This document shows, in pieces, positions 10,692 to 20,665 of a stretch of 64,000 nt of DNA (position 1 is its first letter; each line of letters opens with the position of its first letter). Position numbers and translations under genes: made by a program. The stretch comes from Dermacentor variabilis (Eukaryota > Arthropoda > Arachnida > Ixodida > Ixodidae), in assembly GCF_050947875.1 (NCBI RefSeq), contig NC_134576.1, positions 59,834,255-59,898,254 on the forward strand. Reading direction: 5' to 3'. The notes below the pieces were generated by a model. It was not told where the DNA came from, searched no databases, and saw only the letters and a list, made by a program, of their open reading frames with translations.

Positions 10692-13600
10692 ATGCAGGGT
10701 GGCAGAAGAAAGAAAAAGTGGGCAGAGATTGAGGAATATTTAAATAGCGAACAAATAGCGGTGTATGCGGTTACAGAAACGCACCTTAGAGACTCAGAAG
10801 AGCCGCCATTTACGGAGAATTATGTTTGGGAAGGGTGCAATAGAACTAAGTCGGAAAGAAAGGGAGGGGGAGTCGGAATGCTCATCAACCAGGGAGCCAA
10901 ATGGAAAAGAGTAAATTTGCAATGTCAAGAGCATCTTTAGTTATCAGGTACAATGAGTGGGAAAAAAACTTGGCTGGGCGCTACATATTTGTGGACCGGA
11001 AATAACTGCACAGAGAAGAATAAAGAGTTAGTGGAATGCATAAGCGCTCATATTAGAGGCTTCGGGAATGGTGATGAAATTGTCCTATTAGGCTACATGA
11101 ATGCCCACATACAGGATTTAGACGGCTATACCGAAAATAACGGGAAGTCAATGCTAGACCTTTGTAAGCAACATAATCTCGTTATCGTGAATACAGAACC
11201 TAAGTGTGAAGGGCAAATCACGTGGGAAGTGGGAAACCGGCAATCGACCATTGATTACTGTCTGACGACAGAAGAAATTCATGATAAGTTGAGAGAAATG
11301 GTCGTCGATGAGGAAGGGTTTAGCAGCATAGGGAGTGACCATAAACGCATCATTTTGAAAATGGGTTATGTAGTTGAGAAAGACAGCAATGAGCGCAAAA
11401 TCGCCAGTCCAAATTTGAACACTGAACAAATAGCAAATATGGTCACTAGATTCGAGGAAGAACTTGGCAAATGGGAAAGTAAAGTGTGGGAATATGGTCA
11501 GCTTCCAAGTTTAATAACGACAGAAATATTGAAAGAGAAACATGTTCGTTGAAAAGGAAAAACGAAACTGAAAAGCTGGTGGAACAGGGAGATACGAGAA
11601 GCGATCGCCGAACGACAGAGAGCATCTCGAGAGCACAGGCAGGCAAAGAGGGCGCATCTGCCGCAGGATGAAGTAGCCAGTAAATGGGAAATATACCGGG
11701 ATAAGAGTGTATGGTTCAAATACTGGTGCAAGCAAAATTAAAAGGTGAATGTGAACGTTGGTTGTCACAAATACGTAAGAAAAATAAGGCCGCACCTAGA
11801 ATATTTTGGAACCACATAAAATTATTAGGCAGGAAGAATGCAACAATACAACAACATATCCTAGACCAAGATGAAAACCGACTGGAAGGAGAAGCGGCAA
11901 TAAATACATCCGAAAAATAACAGCCGAATCTTTCCAAGGCAATGCAGAGGTTGTACCTGAAGGAAAAAAGAGCATGAAAGAAACCCAGATGGAAAAGGAG
12001 CTGGTGTTGACAAGTTCCAATTGGAAGAAAGCCGAACAGAAAATTCATAAGTGCACAGCCACAGGGCTAGACAAGGATACCGTTATGCTGATTAATTAAC
12101 TAGGACCAAACAGTAAGGAAGCTCTTATGAAAGCAGTGGAAAAAACTTTTGAAGATAGACGAATACCAGACAGTTGGTGGCAAAGTAGAATGAATTTAAT
12201 TTATAACATTAAGAGGGAGAAAGATAGAATTCACTCGTCTAGACCGTTGAACATTACATCGGTAATATACATGCTAGCAATGTAGGCAATTAAATTAAAG
12301 CTTCAAGCATGGACAGAGGATAATGACACTTTGGGAGAACTTCTAGATGGCTTCAGGATTGATAGGCGTTTAGATGATAACTTATTTGTTCTCACTCCGT
12401 GTATTGAAATATCAATAGTAGAAAGCAGACCATTATATGAGGCCTTTCTAGACATTACCGGAGCATATGAAAACGTCGACCGCAACATTTTGTGGAATAT
12501 TCTGAAAAGGGAAGGCTTAGGTGACGATTGTCTACAGATTTTGAGGATGATTTACCTAGAAAATACCGTTTGCGTTGAGTGGGAAGAGATGACGAGGAGG
12601 ACAAAGTTCATAACGAGGGACTGAGGTGGGGGTGCCTTTTATCCCCACTGATGTTTATGATGTACATGGTGAGGATGGAGAGGGCGCTAGGAAGCAGTAA
12701 TATCGGGTTTATTCTCTCATAGAGACAGGCAAGTACCGTGGTAGAGAAGCAGGGTCCAGATTTAGTTCATGCGGCCGACATTGTGTTGCTAGCTAACAAG
12801 CAAAGTGATTTGCAACGTCTGGCTAATATGTGTGGACAGGAATGCAACAATTAAGGTTTGAAATTTAGTGTTAGAAAATCAGCTGCTATGGTATTCAATG
12901 AAAACAGTGAATAGACAGTGGAGATACAGGGCCAGGAAATACCTCGGGTAACAGAATATAAATACCTTGGTATATGTGCAAACGAAGGCAATAGACACAT
13001 GGAAACACCGGAAAAAACAATAACAGTGAAGGGGAAGAGAAATTCATCCATAATGAAGCTCAGAGCACTATGGGGATACAACAGGTACAAGGTCATCCGA
13101 GGTATGTGGAAAGGTGTAATGGCTCCAGGACTTACTTTTGTAAATGCGCTTGTTTACTTTAAATCAGGGGTACAATCAGGACTCAACGGGAACCAACGGT
13201 CAGTGGGTCGCATCGCATTGGGCGCTCACGGTAAGACTACAAATGAAGCTGTGCAGGGTGATATGGACTGGACTAGTTTTGAAGTGTGAGAAGCTCGCCA
13301 TAAAGTTGAGTATTAAGAACGGGTGAGGAATATGGAAGGTAGTAAATGGGCTTGGAGAGTGTTCAGGTATCTGTACAGGAAAAACATTGATTCACAGTGG
13401 AGGAAAAGAACTAGGAAGCTTACCAGCAAGTATGCGGCCTGTAGGGTGGGCAACATAGCAATAAAGAAGGATAAGCGGAAAGTCAAAGAAACTGAAATAA
13501 TCTCATGGGTGGCGGCAATAGATAAGAAACCTGCCATGAGTAACTACTAAGGAGAAAAAAAAAGAAGTCAGGAACGAAACAATTTATGCTAACTCAAAGA

Positions 13601-13800
13601 GAAGCTCATTACTTTTCGAAGCGAGAGCGGGATGCCTTAGAACACGCACCTATGAAGCAAGATATAAGAAGGGAGAAGCAGCATGTGCTTGTTGCTGTAA
13701 AGCTAGGGAAACGACGGAGCATGTTTTATTAGAATGTGAACACGTCTACCCAGCGGCCGATTTAGGCACCAGTGGCCTCCTTGAAGCCCTTGGGTTCAGC
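10692..13800 (+). pseudogene. LINE ORF2: endonuclease, reverse transcriptase, C-terminal Cys cluster
   Basis: 10692-10940 encodes the N-terminal endonuclease block (AVTETHLRDSEEPPF, then GGGVGMLINQG). 10953-11552 continues it with LLGYMNAHIQDLDGY (GDxN site with Asp changed to Tyr), STIDYCL and GSDHKRIILK, the catalytic SDH. The linker 11553-12010 contains APRIFWNHIKLLG. RT motifs follow: ATGLDKDTV (about 12060), PLYEAFLDITGAYENVDR with motif A Asp (about 12430-12480), LRWGCLLSPLMFMMYMV (about 12622-12670), and HAADIVLLANKQSDL for motif C, where YADD has become AAD. Post-RT blocks TEYKYLG and FRYLYRKNIDSQWRKRTRKL follow. A cysteine cluster CACCCKARETTEHVLLECE lies at about 13684-13740. Stops and frameshifts occur at several points, so no functional protein is made. 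Confidence 0.85.
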
Positions 13801-13924
13801 GGGAGCAGTCGTAAACATGTCCGCAATAGGCATTAGTAAGAGACGATTGGAGGATTGATGGAAGAAAAGTAGGTGGTACAAGGTCACATGGGATGGGCAT
13901 CATTCGAGGGCATGGAAGCTGCAA

Positions 13925-14064
13925 GATACAAGTAACTGTAAACACTCCTAGCCCACCGCAGTCCCCTGTTTTCCCAATTGCGCCTCAAATTCTATAGAAT
14001 TTGAGGCGCAATTGCGGAAACAGGGGACTGCGGTGGGCTAGGAAAACTTACAGTTGCTTGTACA
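13925..14064. repeat. Near-perfect inverted duplication of LINE 3' sequence
   Basis: The sequence is palindromic about the bond 13994/13995. The inner ~50 bases of each arm (from CTAGCCCACCGCAG on the left to its complement on the right) match almost without mismatch. Similarity continues with a few mismatches to about 13925 and 14064. There is no spacer. The right arm encodes part of a LINE C-terminal region (GLRWARKTYSCLYMRNVD), so the left arm is a copy of LINE sequence in reverse. Confidence 0.9.
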
Positions 14065-14520
14065 TGAGAAACGTTGACACAAAATGGAGGAAGCAAACGA
14101 GAAAATTGGCTAAAAACTATTTCGACAGCAGTTACGGTAAACCGAGAATCATCGGTTAAAAAAAAGGTTAAAGAAACAGTGAGGGGTCCGGGGAACAAAG
14201 GGATCCAGACAAAATCATCACTGTGAACACAGACAAATTTGATGCAGAATATTGCCAAAGGTAATGTCCACACTAATTCTAGGTAAAGCTATTTGTTCTT
14301 TGAAACCAGGACGGGAGTATTGCAAACTAAGACGCACCGTTTGAAGTACTAAGGGATAACCCCATTATGCTGTGCGTATCGAGAGGAGAAGGAAAAGACG
14401 GAAGACTTTACAATTTCTCCTAAGGAGCCTCGATGTACATTTCAAAGCAATGGGGCTGATTCTTTTCAAAGCATTGGGGTTTAGGAACTACGACGGCAAA
14501 TTATACTTCAAATGGGTAGA
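14009..14520 (+). pseudogene. Second CR1-like LINE copy, C-terminal end only
   Basis: Begins in the right arm of the palindrome with CLYMRNVDTKWRKQTRKLAKNY, the same post-RT block as FRYLYRKNIDSQWRKRTRKL in the copy to its left. It then passes through a degraded SYLFFETRTGVLQTKTHRLKY block, equivalent to SSLLFEARAGCLRTRTYEARY. It ends in FKWVETSNAGYM at about 14510-14545, running directly into an AT dinucleotide tract. Only the last part of ORF2 is present, with stops. Confidence 0.65.
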
Positions 14521-14539
14521 AACATCCAACGCAGGTTAT

Positions 14540-14584
14540 ATGATATATATATATACATATACATATATATATATATATATATAT
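14540..14584. repeat. (AT)n/(ATAC)n microsatellite
   Basis: Alternating TA with a few TACA interruptions; probably grown from the tail of the LINE fragment immediately before it. Confidence 0.9.
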
Positions 14585-14699
14585 GAATGGCTTAAATATA
14601 GGAAAGAGTAAAATATGCGGGGATGCTCGACTCTCGCGCATCTCCTGATGATGTTTTCCCCACATGGCCACATGGCTCTCGCATCTCATGTAGTCAGGA

Positions 14700-15230
14700 T
14701 TCTCCCCATAGATAAGTGCCGGTGGTGGTCGGAGTGGTTGAGTGTACAACGAGAGATGGTGCGAGTGTTGCGGCGATAACGCAGCATAACGACGGTGTCA
14801 GTCGGGTGCTACAAGGAGTAAGCTTTTCTTTTTTTGGCTCGGCTTCGGGAAGTGGCAGGGACGTTCCGAGCGTGCGCCAATCCGTGCCACTGCCAGACCG
14901 TCTCGCGAGGCCTTGGAGCAGGACACCGGAAAGGACGAATGCGATCGTTCGAATGCGCCACCGTTCGCATGACCGTATACGCGAACGACCGGAGACTGCT
15001 GTCCAGCATGGGGCTAACATACGCGTTCGATATCCAGTCGTGCTGAGTCGGACTTGCGAAATTTGTCACGCGCCCATCGACATGCTCTGAGGATAGTGAT
15101 TCGGCTAGAAGGCATTAGTGTATGAAAGGTGCAATAAATACCCTTGTGATTGTTTGCACTTCAGTGCCGTCTTTCCTTCATCCTAACAGCACGTGGGAGA
15201 TCCCACAAATTTTACCATCCACAAAGTAGA
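14700..15230 (+). other. Possible solo LTR or LTR end (weak)
   Basis: No open reading frame fits a protein family. The stretch 15120-15210 has an AATAAA at about 15133 followed by a GT-rich segment and a CA-ending boundary near 15189, and then a short palindromic motif GTGGGATCTCCCAC-like at about 15192-15207. That order (poly(A) signal, short U5, CA end, following leader) would suit the 3' half of an LTR. No second copy or matching TG start was found in the window, so this remains a guess. Confidence 0.25.
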
Positions 15231-15291
15231 AAACATATTTATTGTCACGGCTAGGTGGCGCAAGCGACCACCCGATTTATATCGTTGAGCC

Positions 15292-15478
15292 TCATCTATC
15301 CATCCATCCATCCATCCATCCATCCATCCATCCATCCATCCATCCATCCATCCATCCATTCATTCATTCATTCATTCATCCATCCATCCATCCATCCATC
15401 CATCCATCCATTCATCCATCCATTCATCCATCCATCCATCCATCCAGCCAGCCAGCCAGCCAGCCATCCACCCACCCA
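15292..15478. repeat. (ATCC)n tetranucleotide array with variants
   Basis: About 45 tandem tetramers: mainly ATCC, with blocks of ATTC near 15357-15380 and 15408-15428, CAGC near 15446-15465, and CACC at the end. Such arrays often mark LINE 3' tails. A LINE fragment begins just after it. Confidence 0.95.
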
Positions 15479-15559
15479 CCCTCTCTTTCGATTGGTTTTT
15501 ACGTCTTATGTTAAGGGCATAGAAACACGACTGGAAAACAGTGAATGAGGGTTTGATTT

Positions 15560-16700
15560 ATGATACATGCCTAATGGCAAAATGGTACAGCTGAAGGTCC
15601 CCAGACTGATGCACGTTGACGACATAGTACTACTTGCGGACAATTCAAGAAATTTATGCACTTGGGAATATGTATGGCAACGTTGCGAGAAATGTAGGCC
15701 TTAATTTAGCACAGAGAAATCGCGAATTATTATCTTTAATGAAGCCAAAAGTAATTACGCAATCTCAATTCAACAGCAAGTTGTACCAATATTCAAGCAA
15801 TATAAAAGCCTCTGCGTATACATAAACGAAGCAAAAGATTTACTGCAGTACCTACCAAGGTAATCTGAAAATAAAAAACAAGTGCAATGCAGCAAAAAAG
15901 AAACATAAGAGCACATTGGAGCCCACAATAAATATCAGATGGTGCATGAAATCTGGAAAGGGGTAATGGTGGAAGCGATACAGTTTCCAAATACCACTCT
16001 TTGCTTACAATGGATATTTGACATCGATTGGGCTTTGTTTAAAGACAGAGAAGCGCAGAGAAAAATTCGTTTTGAAGACTTAGGAATCTCGATCAAACAA
16101 ACTGCGGCTACAGTGCATAAGTATCTCTCCCTGAAAAGCATGGTCACAGAATGAATTCTGTATACATAGAATCATTGGATAAAGAGAGAGAGAGAAAGAG
16201 AAGCACTGAATTCGATGCAGATAAAAAAAAAACGACCATCAAGATTTTGGAGAATGAGAAGAAAAATTATAAAGGAACACGGTTACGGTAACACGAAAGG
16301 AAGTGCCCTGCTATTGAGGCTCCAACTGGCTGTCTAAGGAAGAATAGATACCGTAGCAAATATTAAGAAGTAGATGAGACATGTGTATGGTGCAGCAAAA
16401 TCCGGCGACCACTGAGCACATCCTAGGGGAATGCGAAGGGCTTCACCCAGTGAGACCTGCAGGTAACGTATACCATCCAGAAGCGTATGTAGTAGACCGA
16501 AGAATCAACCGGACAGCAGTCGAGATAAGCAAGTGGGGTTTAGAGTAATGTTGAAAATGAAGCAAGAAGCTGATTGATACGACCGGATTCATTACAGGAT
16601 AGGTGGCAGTACAAGATAGAGAAGCTTTCAGAAAGAGCAAGAATGTTAAGAACATGTATGCCAAAATGACAGAATGAAAAGCATGTGTAGCATACCTGAT
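15560..16700 (+). pseudogene. CR1-like LINE fragment, RT motif C to C-terminus
   Basis: About 15600-15650 encodes RLMHVDDIVLLADNSRNL, the RT motif C (YADD type, here VDD). It continues in shifted frames with FSTEKSRIIIFNEA and, at about 16380-16440, a degenerate cysteine-cluster region (ETCVWCS). Several frameshifts and stops are present. The parts upstream of motif C are missing; the fragment follows the ATCC array directly. Same orientation and family as the neighbouring copies. Confidence 0.7.
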
Positions 16701-17043
16701 CAACACAAGCAAACTACGTAACTATTTGTCACCGCGGCGTTAACCAAGGGCTCCCAATAAATCATCATTATTGCCATTATCCTCATGATGTCAGCGCCAG
16801 GTGCCAAGAAAATAAAAGAAAGGAGACCATTAAAATGACTTTGTTGGACATTACTGGAGCATAGTTTTAGGCTAACACCATAATTTTGCCGAATTTCTTG
16901 AACAAGAACGCTTATGCCATGACTATGCATAGCTTTTGAGAACATTTGCTTAGAAAATGCCGTTTTCATTGAATGCAAAGTGATGAGAAGTCATGAGAAA
17001 GCTGAAATCTCCAAGGAACTAGGACAAGCGTTTTATCAGGTAC

Positions 17044-17167
17044 TACTTGATGAAAAGAGCGCTACGAAGACGCGGACGAAAGAACGACATGTACGACAGT
17101 CCGCGTCTTCGTAGCGCTCTTTTCATCAAGTATGCATAACCAACTCGCCCACATCAAGCTTCTGCTG
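17044..17167 (+). mobile_element. Hairpin mini-element with 10-bp target duplication (copy 1)
   Basis: A 124-bp insertion inside a LINE. It opens with a perfect 33-bp arm (17044-17076), a 23-base loop and the exact complementary arm (17100-17132). A 35-base tail follows, containing AACCAACTCGCCC. It is flanked by TATCAGGTAC at 17034-17043. The second flanking copy is TATCAGGTA at 17168-17176, with its final C displaced to 19170 by a later Tc1 insertion. It has no coding capacity. Hairpin arm flush with the 5' boundary, conserved tail motif and 10-12 bp duplications also describe the insertion at 52841-52948. The design suggests a short product of Penelope-like reverse transcription; that is inference. 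Confidence 0.75.
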
Positions 17168-17176
17168 TATCAGGTA

Positions 17177-17330
17177 CTATGATGAGCAATATGAGAGGGA
17201 ACACAGGAACACGTAGCAAACAGCCTCGAAACAGACTCGAAGCAATACGCGGATGGCGCTGTGAAAAACAAAGGGGGAAAGTAGGGCGCTCTTCCACTAA
17301 CTGTTGGCACTGTCACGACGCTGGCATTTC
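17177..17330 (+). repeat. Tc1-like left terminal inverted repeat
   Basis: Outer 40 bases match the reverse complement of 19128-19167 with few differences. Similarity then becomes patchy to about position 17330. Confidence 0.75.
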
Positions 17331-17719
17331 TACAAAGGAGCAGCTTACGTCATGGATCGTCCGACAGCCGATAAGACGGTAACCGCCGCCAATGACTTAC
17401 ACCGATTCACTTTCTTTTCTTTCATTCTCTTTTTTCTTCGCGCAACCGCTTGATAGTACTCCGAGACCAAGTTTGCCCTGTATTTCAAACCGGTTTTTTA
17501 TTTGAATCGACGCACCCGGTTGTCAGTGGCACCTCGAACAGCGGCGACGATTAAACCAATGACGACAGAGGAATAGAACAAACAAAAATTTAAAAAAGAA
17601 CATTAATAAACTGTCTCTCGTGCGACTTTGTTGCAGGAAGTTCGTTCAGAAAAATTCACGTCACACACTGCAGCGCATGCCCCACGCAGAGCGGTCAATT
17701 CTGATTTTGTAGCCTCAAG

Positions 17720-18736
17720 ATGCCTCGAGTGCCCCTTAAAGAGCAGGAAGATATAATAGAAATGTCTAAAAGAGGTTATACGCAGCGCAATATTGCTCTC
17801 GTGACAAGCCGCCCATTGAAAACGGTCAACCGGATTATCCAGGCTTGCCGAGACGAAGGACGCACAAACGGAGCGCCGCACCGCAGACGACCCCAATAAA
17901 AAACGAACGACCAAGACCTTTGCATCGTGGCTGCCGTCAGCGACAAACCATTCCAAAGTGCAAAGGACGTTCGAGGTGCTCTTGGATTGGTCAACTTGAG
18001 CGACAGCACAGTACGACGAAGGCTTAGAGAAGCAGGACTGCGAAGTCGCATCGCCGCACAGAAACCTATGCTCACCGCAGCCAACAAAGCAGCTCGCCTG
18101 AGGTTCGCTACTGAACACCGCAGCTGGAGCGAGAGTGAGTGGAAGGATGTAGTTTTCTCTGATGAGTCCACGTTCTCGAGCCGCTGGGACCAACGAAAGA
18201 GATTGTGGCGGACTGAAAACACACGCTTTAGTCCGCAGAATATCCAGGATGTGCCTGCCAGCGGACGCGTGTCTGTGAACGTCTGGGGGGCGATTTCCCA
18301 CGAAGGCCTAGGCCCACTGGTGAGAATTATTGGGAGGTTCACCAGTGCTGCGTATTGCACTCTGCTCGAGCACCAGATCATCCCCTACATGTTGAACGGG
18401 CAGCACACTGATGGGTGTTTTTTCCAGCAGGACTTGTCTCCCGTTCACGCATCGAAAGACGTGGCGCGCCTTTTGGAAGAGCGAGAGGCAATGCAACTTC
18501 AGTCCTGCGCGAAGGGTGCCGACATGAACATTATAGAGCACGTTTGGGGCCGCATGAAAGTGAACCTTTCGAAGAGCTCACTAGATTTCGCGAACTCCGA
18601 CCCACTATGGGAAGCAACAGAACATGAGTGGAAGCGCGTTCAGCGTGATACCGCATTCATCGAGGCTCTCTACGTGTCTCTGCCCCAAAGAATGGAGGCC
18701 GTCGTTCAAGTCGATGGTGGCATGACGCGTTATTAG
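17720..18736 (+). pseudogene. Tc1-like transposase, one in-frame stop
   Basis: A 338-codon frame of normal Tc1 transposase length. ATG 17720 starts an N-terminal paired helix-turn-helix region (GYTQRNIALVTSRPLKTVNRII). A TAA at 17897-17899 (codon 60) interrupts it in the linker. The rest is open to the stop at 18734-18736. The catalytic triad is complete with spacing DD34E: Asp148 in VVFSDEST, Asp238 in CFFQQDLSP, Glu273 in NIIEHVWGRMK. The transposase would bind the inverted ends, cut and paste the element into TA sites. Apart from that one stop no damage is visible, so inactivation may be recent. An AATAAA lies downstream at about 18831. Confidence 0.9.
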
Positions 18737-18999
18737 GCCACCAACGAACAAAACAATTCACTAGGATAAGCTGCGATGACGCTAATGCCTTAGTTCATTT
18801 GCTTTATTATCTTTTCAATATTTAATATTTTAATAAACTCATTTTGAACTCACCCTTAAAGACCATTTTCCCGATTTACAAGATTTACCACAAATAAATA
18901 TCGAAGTCAGGAACAGTGCTACCTTTTGTAACGATTCGACGCAAAAGGATACCAGTGACGAAATATCCAACAGTGTTATCATTGTCTGCTGGCGATGCG

Positions 19000-19167
19000 A
19001 AGTTCCGCACTTTGCAGACGCACGGTGGGAGTGCGCACAATTGTTCGAACAGCGTCCCCCTTTCCACTTTGTTTCCGACGGTGGCCGCTGCGTATTACCC
19101 ATATATAGCTGGGTCCGAGGGTGTTTTCTACGCGTTCCTGTGTTTCCTTTCATATTGCTCATAATAG
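19000..19167 (-). repeat. Tc1-like right terminal inverted repeat
   Basis: Reverse-complement partner of the left terminal repeat; it ends at the TA duplication 19168-19169. Confidence 0.72.
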
Positions 19168-20479
19168 TACATAGTAAGGAGGATGATTCAGCATCGGTTT
19201 ATTCTCCCACACAAAAAGGCGGGCAGGTTATTAGAGCAACAGCTCCAAAGTGAGTATCATTCGGACGACATCCGATTGCTTGGAGGCACACAAAGTGATA
19301 TGCAACGCCTGACCAATACTTTCCACAGGAAAGGGAGGTGTTAAAGCTGAAATTTAGCTTTAGAAAATTAAGTGTAAAGGCACTCAATAAAAACTGTAAT
19401 AGACTGCTTCTATACAGCACCGGGATGCGCCTGGGGTAGCGCACGAAATACTTGGTTTTATGGCTTTACGATGGCAATAGGAATATACAAGCAAAGAAAA
19501 AAATAGCAAAGGGGAAGAGAAATGCAGCCATAGCGAAAGACACAAAATGTAGATACAGTAGTTAGCAGGTGCTGCGGGCTATTTTGAAAATTGTAATCGC
19601 TTCATGAATTACATTTCGAAATGCGCTTGTTTGCTTGAAGCCAGAGGTGCCATCAAAACTTGATCGCAACAGGAGGTCAGTGGAGTGCCTCGCATTGAGT
19701 GCTGACTGGCAGACTACAACTGAACACCAAGAGTGTAATATGGGCTGGACAAGTATAGAAGTGAAGACGCTCCAAGTAAACTGATTTCGAAGCTCCACTG
19801 GTGAACATTAACGAAAGGAAATAGGTTCCGAAATTTTACAGGTATTCGGACAAATTATTACGGACAAATTATTAGTACAGACAAATTATTATTGACTCAC
19901 AATGGAGGAAAACAGCTTGGAAGTACACCATGAAGTATGCGACCGATTTAATAAGCAGCATGGCGACAAAGAACGTTAAACGGACTCAGAGAAGCTGAGG
20001 CCATCTCCTGAGTGGTAACGATCGATTATAATCTGGCCATGGGTCACTACTTCAGAGGTAAAAACAAAATCAGGATATAAACAACTTACAATAACTCGAA
20101 GCGAAGCTGTGTACTTTTCGAAGCGAGATCAGGATGCCTTGGGATGCCTTAGCAAACGTAGTTAGAAAGCGAGGTAGATCAACGAAGAAGAAGCATGTGC
20201 TTGCTGCGTTAAGGTTAGGGGAACAATGGGACATGCTCTACTAGAATGGCTAGATATCTAACCTCTCACAGTAAACAGAACAACGAATGCTTAGATAATA
20301 TAACATGATGGGTAACAGCTGTCCCATTAGAATTATACTTAACGGTCACACCGGGACCGAGGTAGTAACAAAAGAAATCAACGCAATTGGTCATTTGAGA
20401 TCCCACGGTTCTTGTGTGCCGCATCTAACAACAATCTTCTACGGGTAGCGTAAAATAAAGCATGAAATCTCGCACATGC

Positions 20480-20635
20480 CTTTAGGTTGTCGACAATCAC
20501 TTCATTTGGTCTGGTTTCCGGGTGGATGGAGACTAGTAGGTCGATGTATCCTCCATCAGCGTCGTCAACTCTAAGCGCATTAGTGTTGAAGAGGAGACGA
20601 AAGAAGGCCAACGCAAGAAGTAGACCCCCGAACAT
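20480..20635 (-). CDS. CLCA-type protein, first coding exon with signal peptide
   Basis: Fifty-two codons from ATG at 20635. The protein starts with a hydrophobic signal peptide (MFGGLLLALAFFRLLFNTNA), placing it in the secretory pathway. Then comes DADGGYIDLLVSIHPE and a PNEVIVDNLK end. This fits the CLCA start, where a GGYxDILVAIxP block is followed by a PEDExLIxxIK block. The next family block (helix ending in EATGxR) is supplied in phase 0 by the exon at 1688-1985. The exon/intron border is AAAG|GCATGT, a GC rather than GT donor. A possible acceptor (TTACAG, 20651-20656 on the minus strand) lies 15 bases upstream of the ATG, so a 5' untranslated exon may exist beyond 20656. An alternative is that this exon and the one at 1.7-2.0 kb come from tandem paralogues, but the domain continuity argues for one gene. 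Confidence 0.7.
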
Positions 20636-20665
20636 GACAATGGGCTCCCTCTGTAACGGAATCAA

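Larger units (their letters stand above)
9541..13930 (+). mobile_element. CR1-like non-LTR retrotransposon, near full length but decayed
   Basis: A two-ORF LINE of about 4.4 kb on the plus strand. ORF1 (9541-10585) has a coiled-coil-like part and an SGNH-hydrolase-like esterase part. ORF2 (10692-13800) has an apurinic-type endonuclease, reverse transcriptase and a C-terminal cysteine cluster. This architecture (esterase in ORF1, no RNase H) is that described for CR1-clade elements. Multiple in-frame stops and frameshifts make it inactive. The 3' end near 13930 runs into an inverted duplication of related LINE sequence. It lies in the CLCA intron, antisense to that gene. The exact 5' end is uncertain. 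Confidence 0.85.
17177..19167 (+). mobile_element. Tc1/mariner-like DNA transposon with long inverted ends
   Basis: 1,991 bp bounded by TA at 17175-17176 and 19168-19169, the classical Tc1/mariner target duplication. The ends are inverted repeats beginning CTAT(G/T)ATGAGCAATATGA and staying alignable for roughly 150 bp with moderate divergence. They enclose one transposase gene. It sits in the 3' target-duplication copy of the hairpin element, so it inserted after that element. Confidence 0.85.
16790..20260 (+). mobile_element. CR1-like LINE fragment split by two later insertions
   Basis: Left part (16790-17043) encodes RT motif A surroundings (TLLDITGA, then an ENAVFIE block). The right part resumes at 19168-19170 with MYIVRRM followed by motif C (HSDDIRLLGGTQSDMQRLTNT at about 19255-19315), post-RT blocks and a degraded C-terminal end near 20255 (MLY-NG, equivalent to HVLLEC). 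The two halves line up with the intact order in the copy at 12.4-13.7 kb, with only a dozen or so bases missing at the break. Between them sit a 124-bp hairpin element and a Tc1-like transposon. Frameshifts and stops are frequent. Confidence 0.78.

Noticed and set aside
15242..15548. Frames encoding His-Pro-Ser-Ile repeats
   Set aside because: Translation of the ATCC microsatellite; no gene signals around it.
18839..19162. 107-codon frame on the minus strand, similar to a short frame at 17179
   Set aside because: The similarity is due to the Tc1-like inverted ends, not to a protein.
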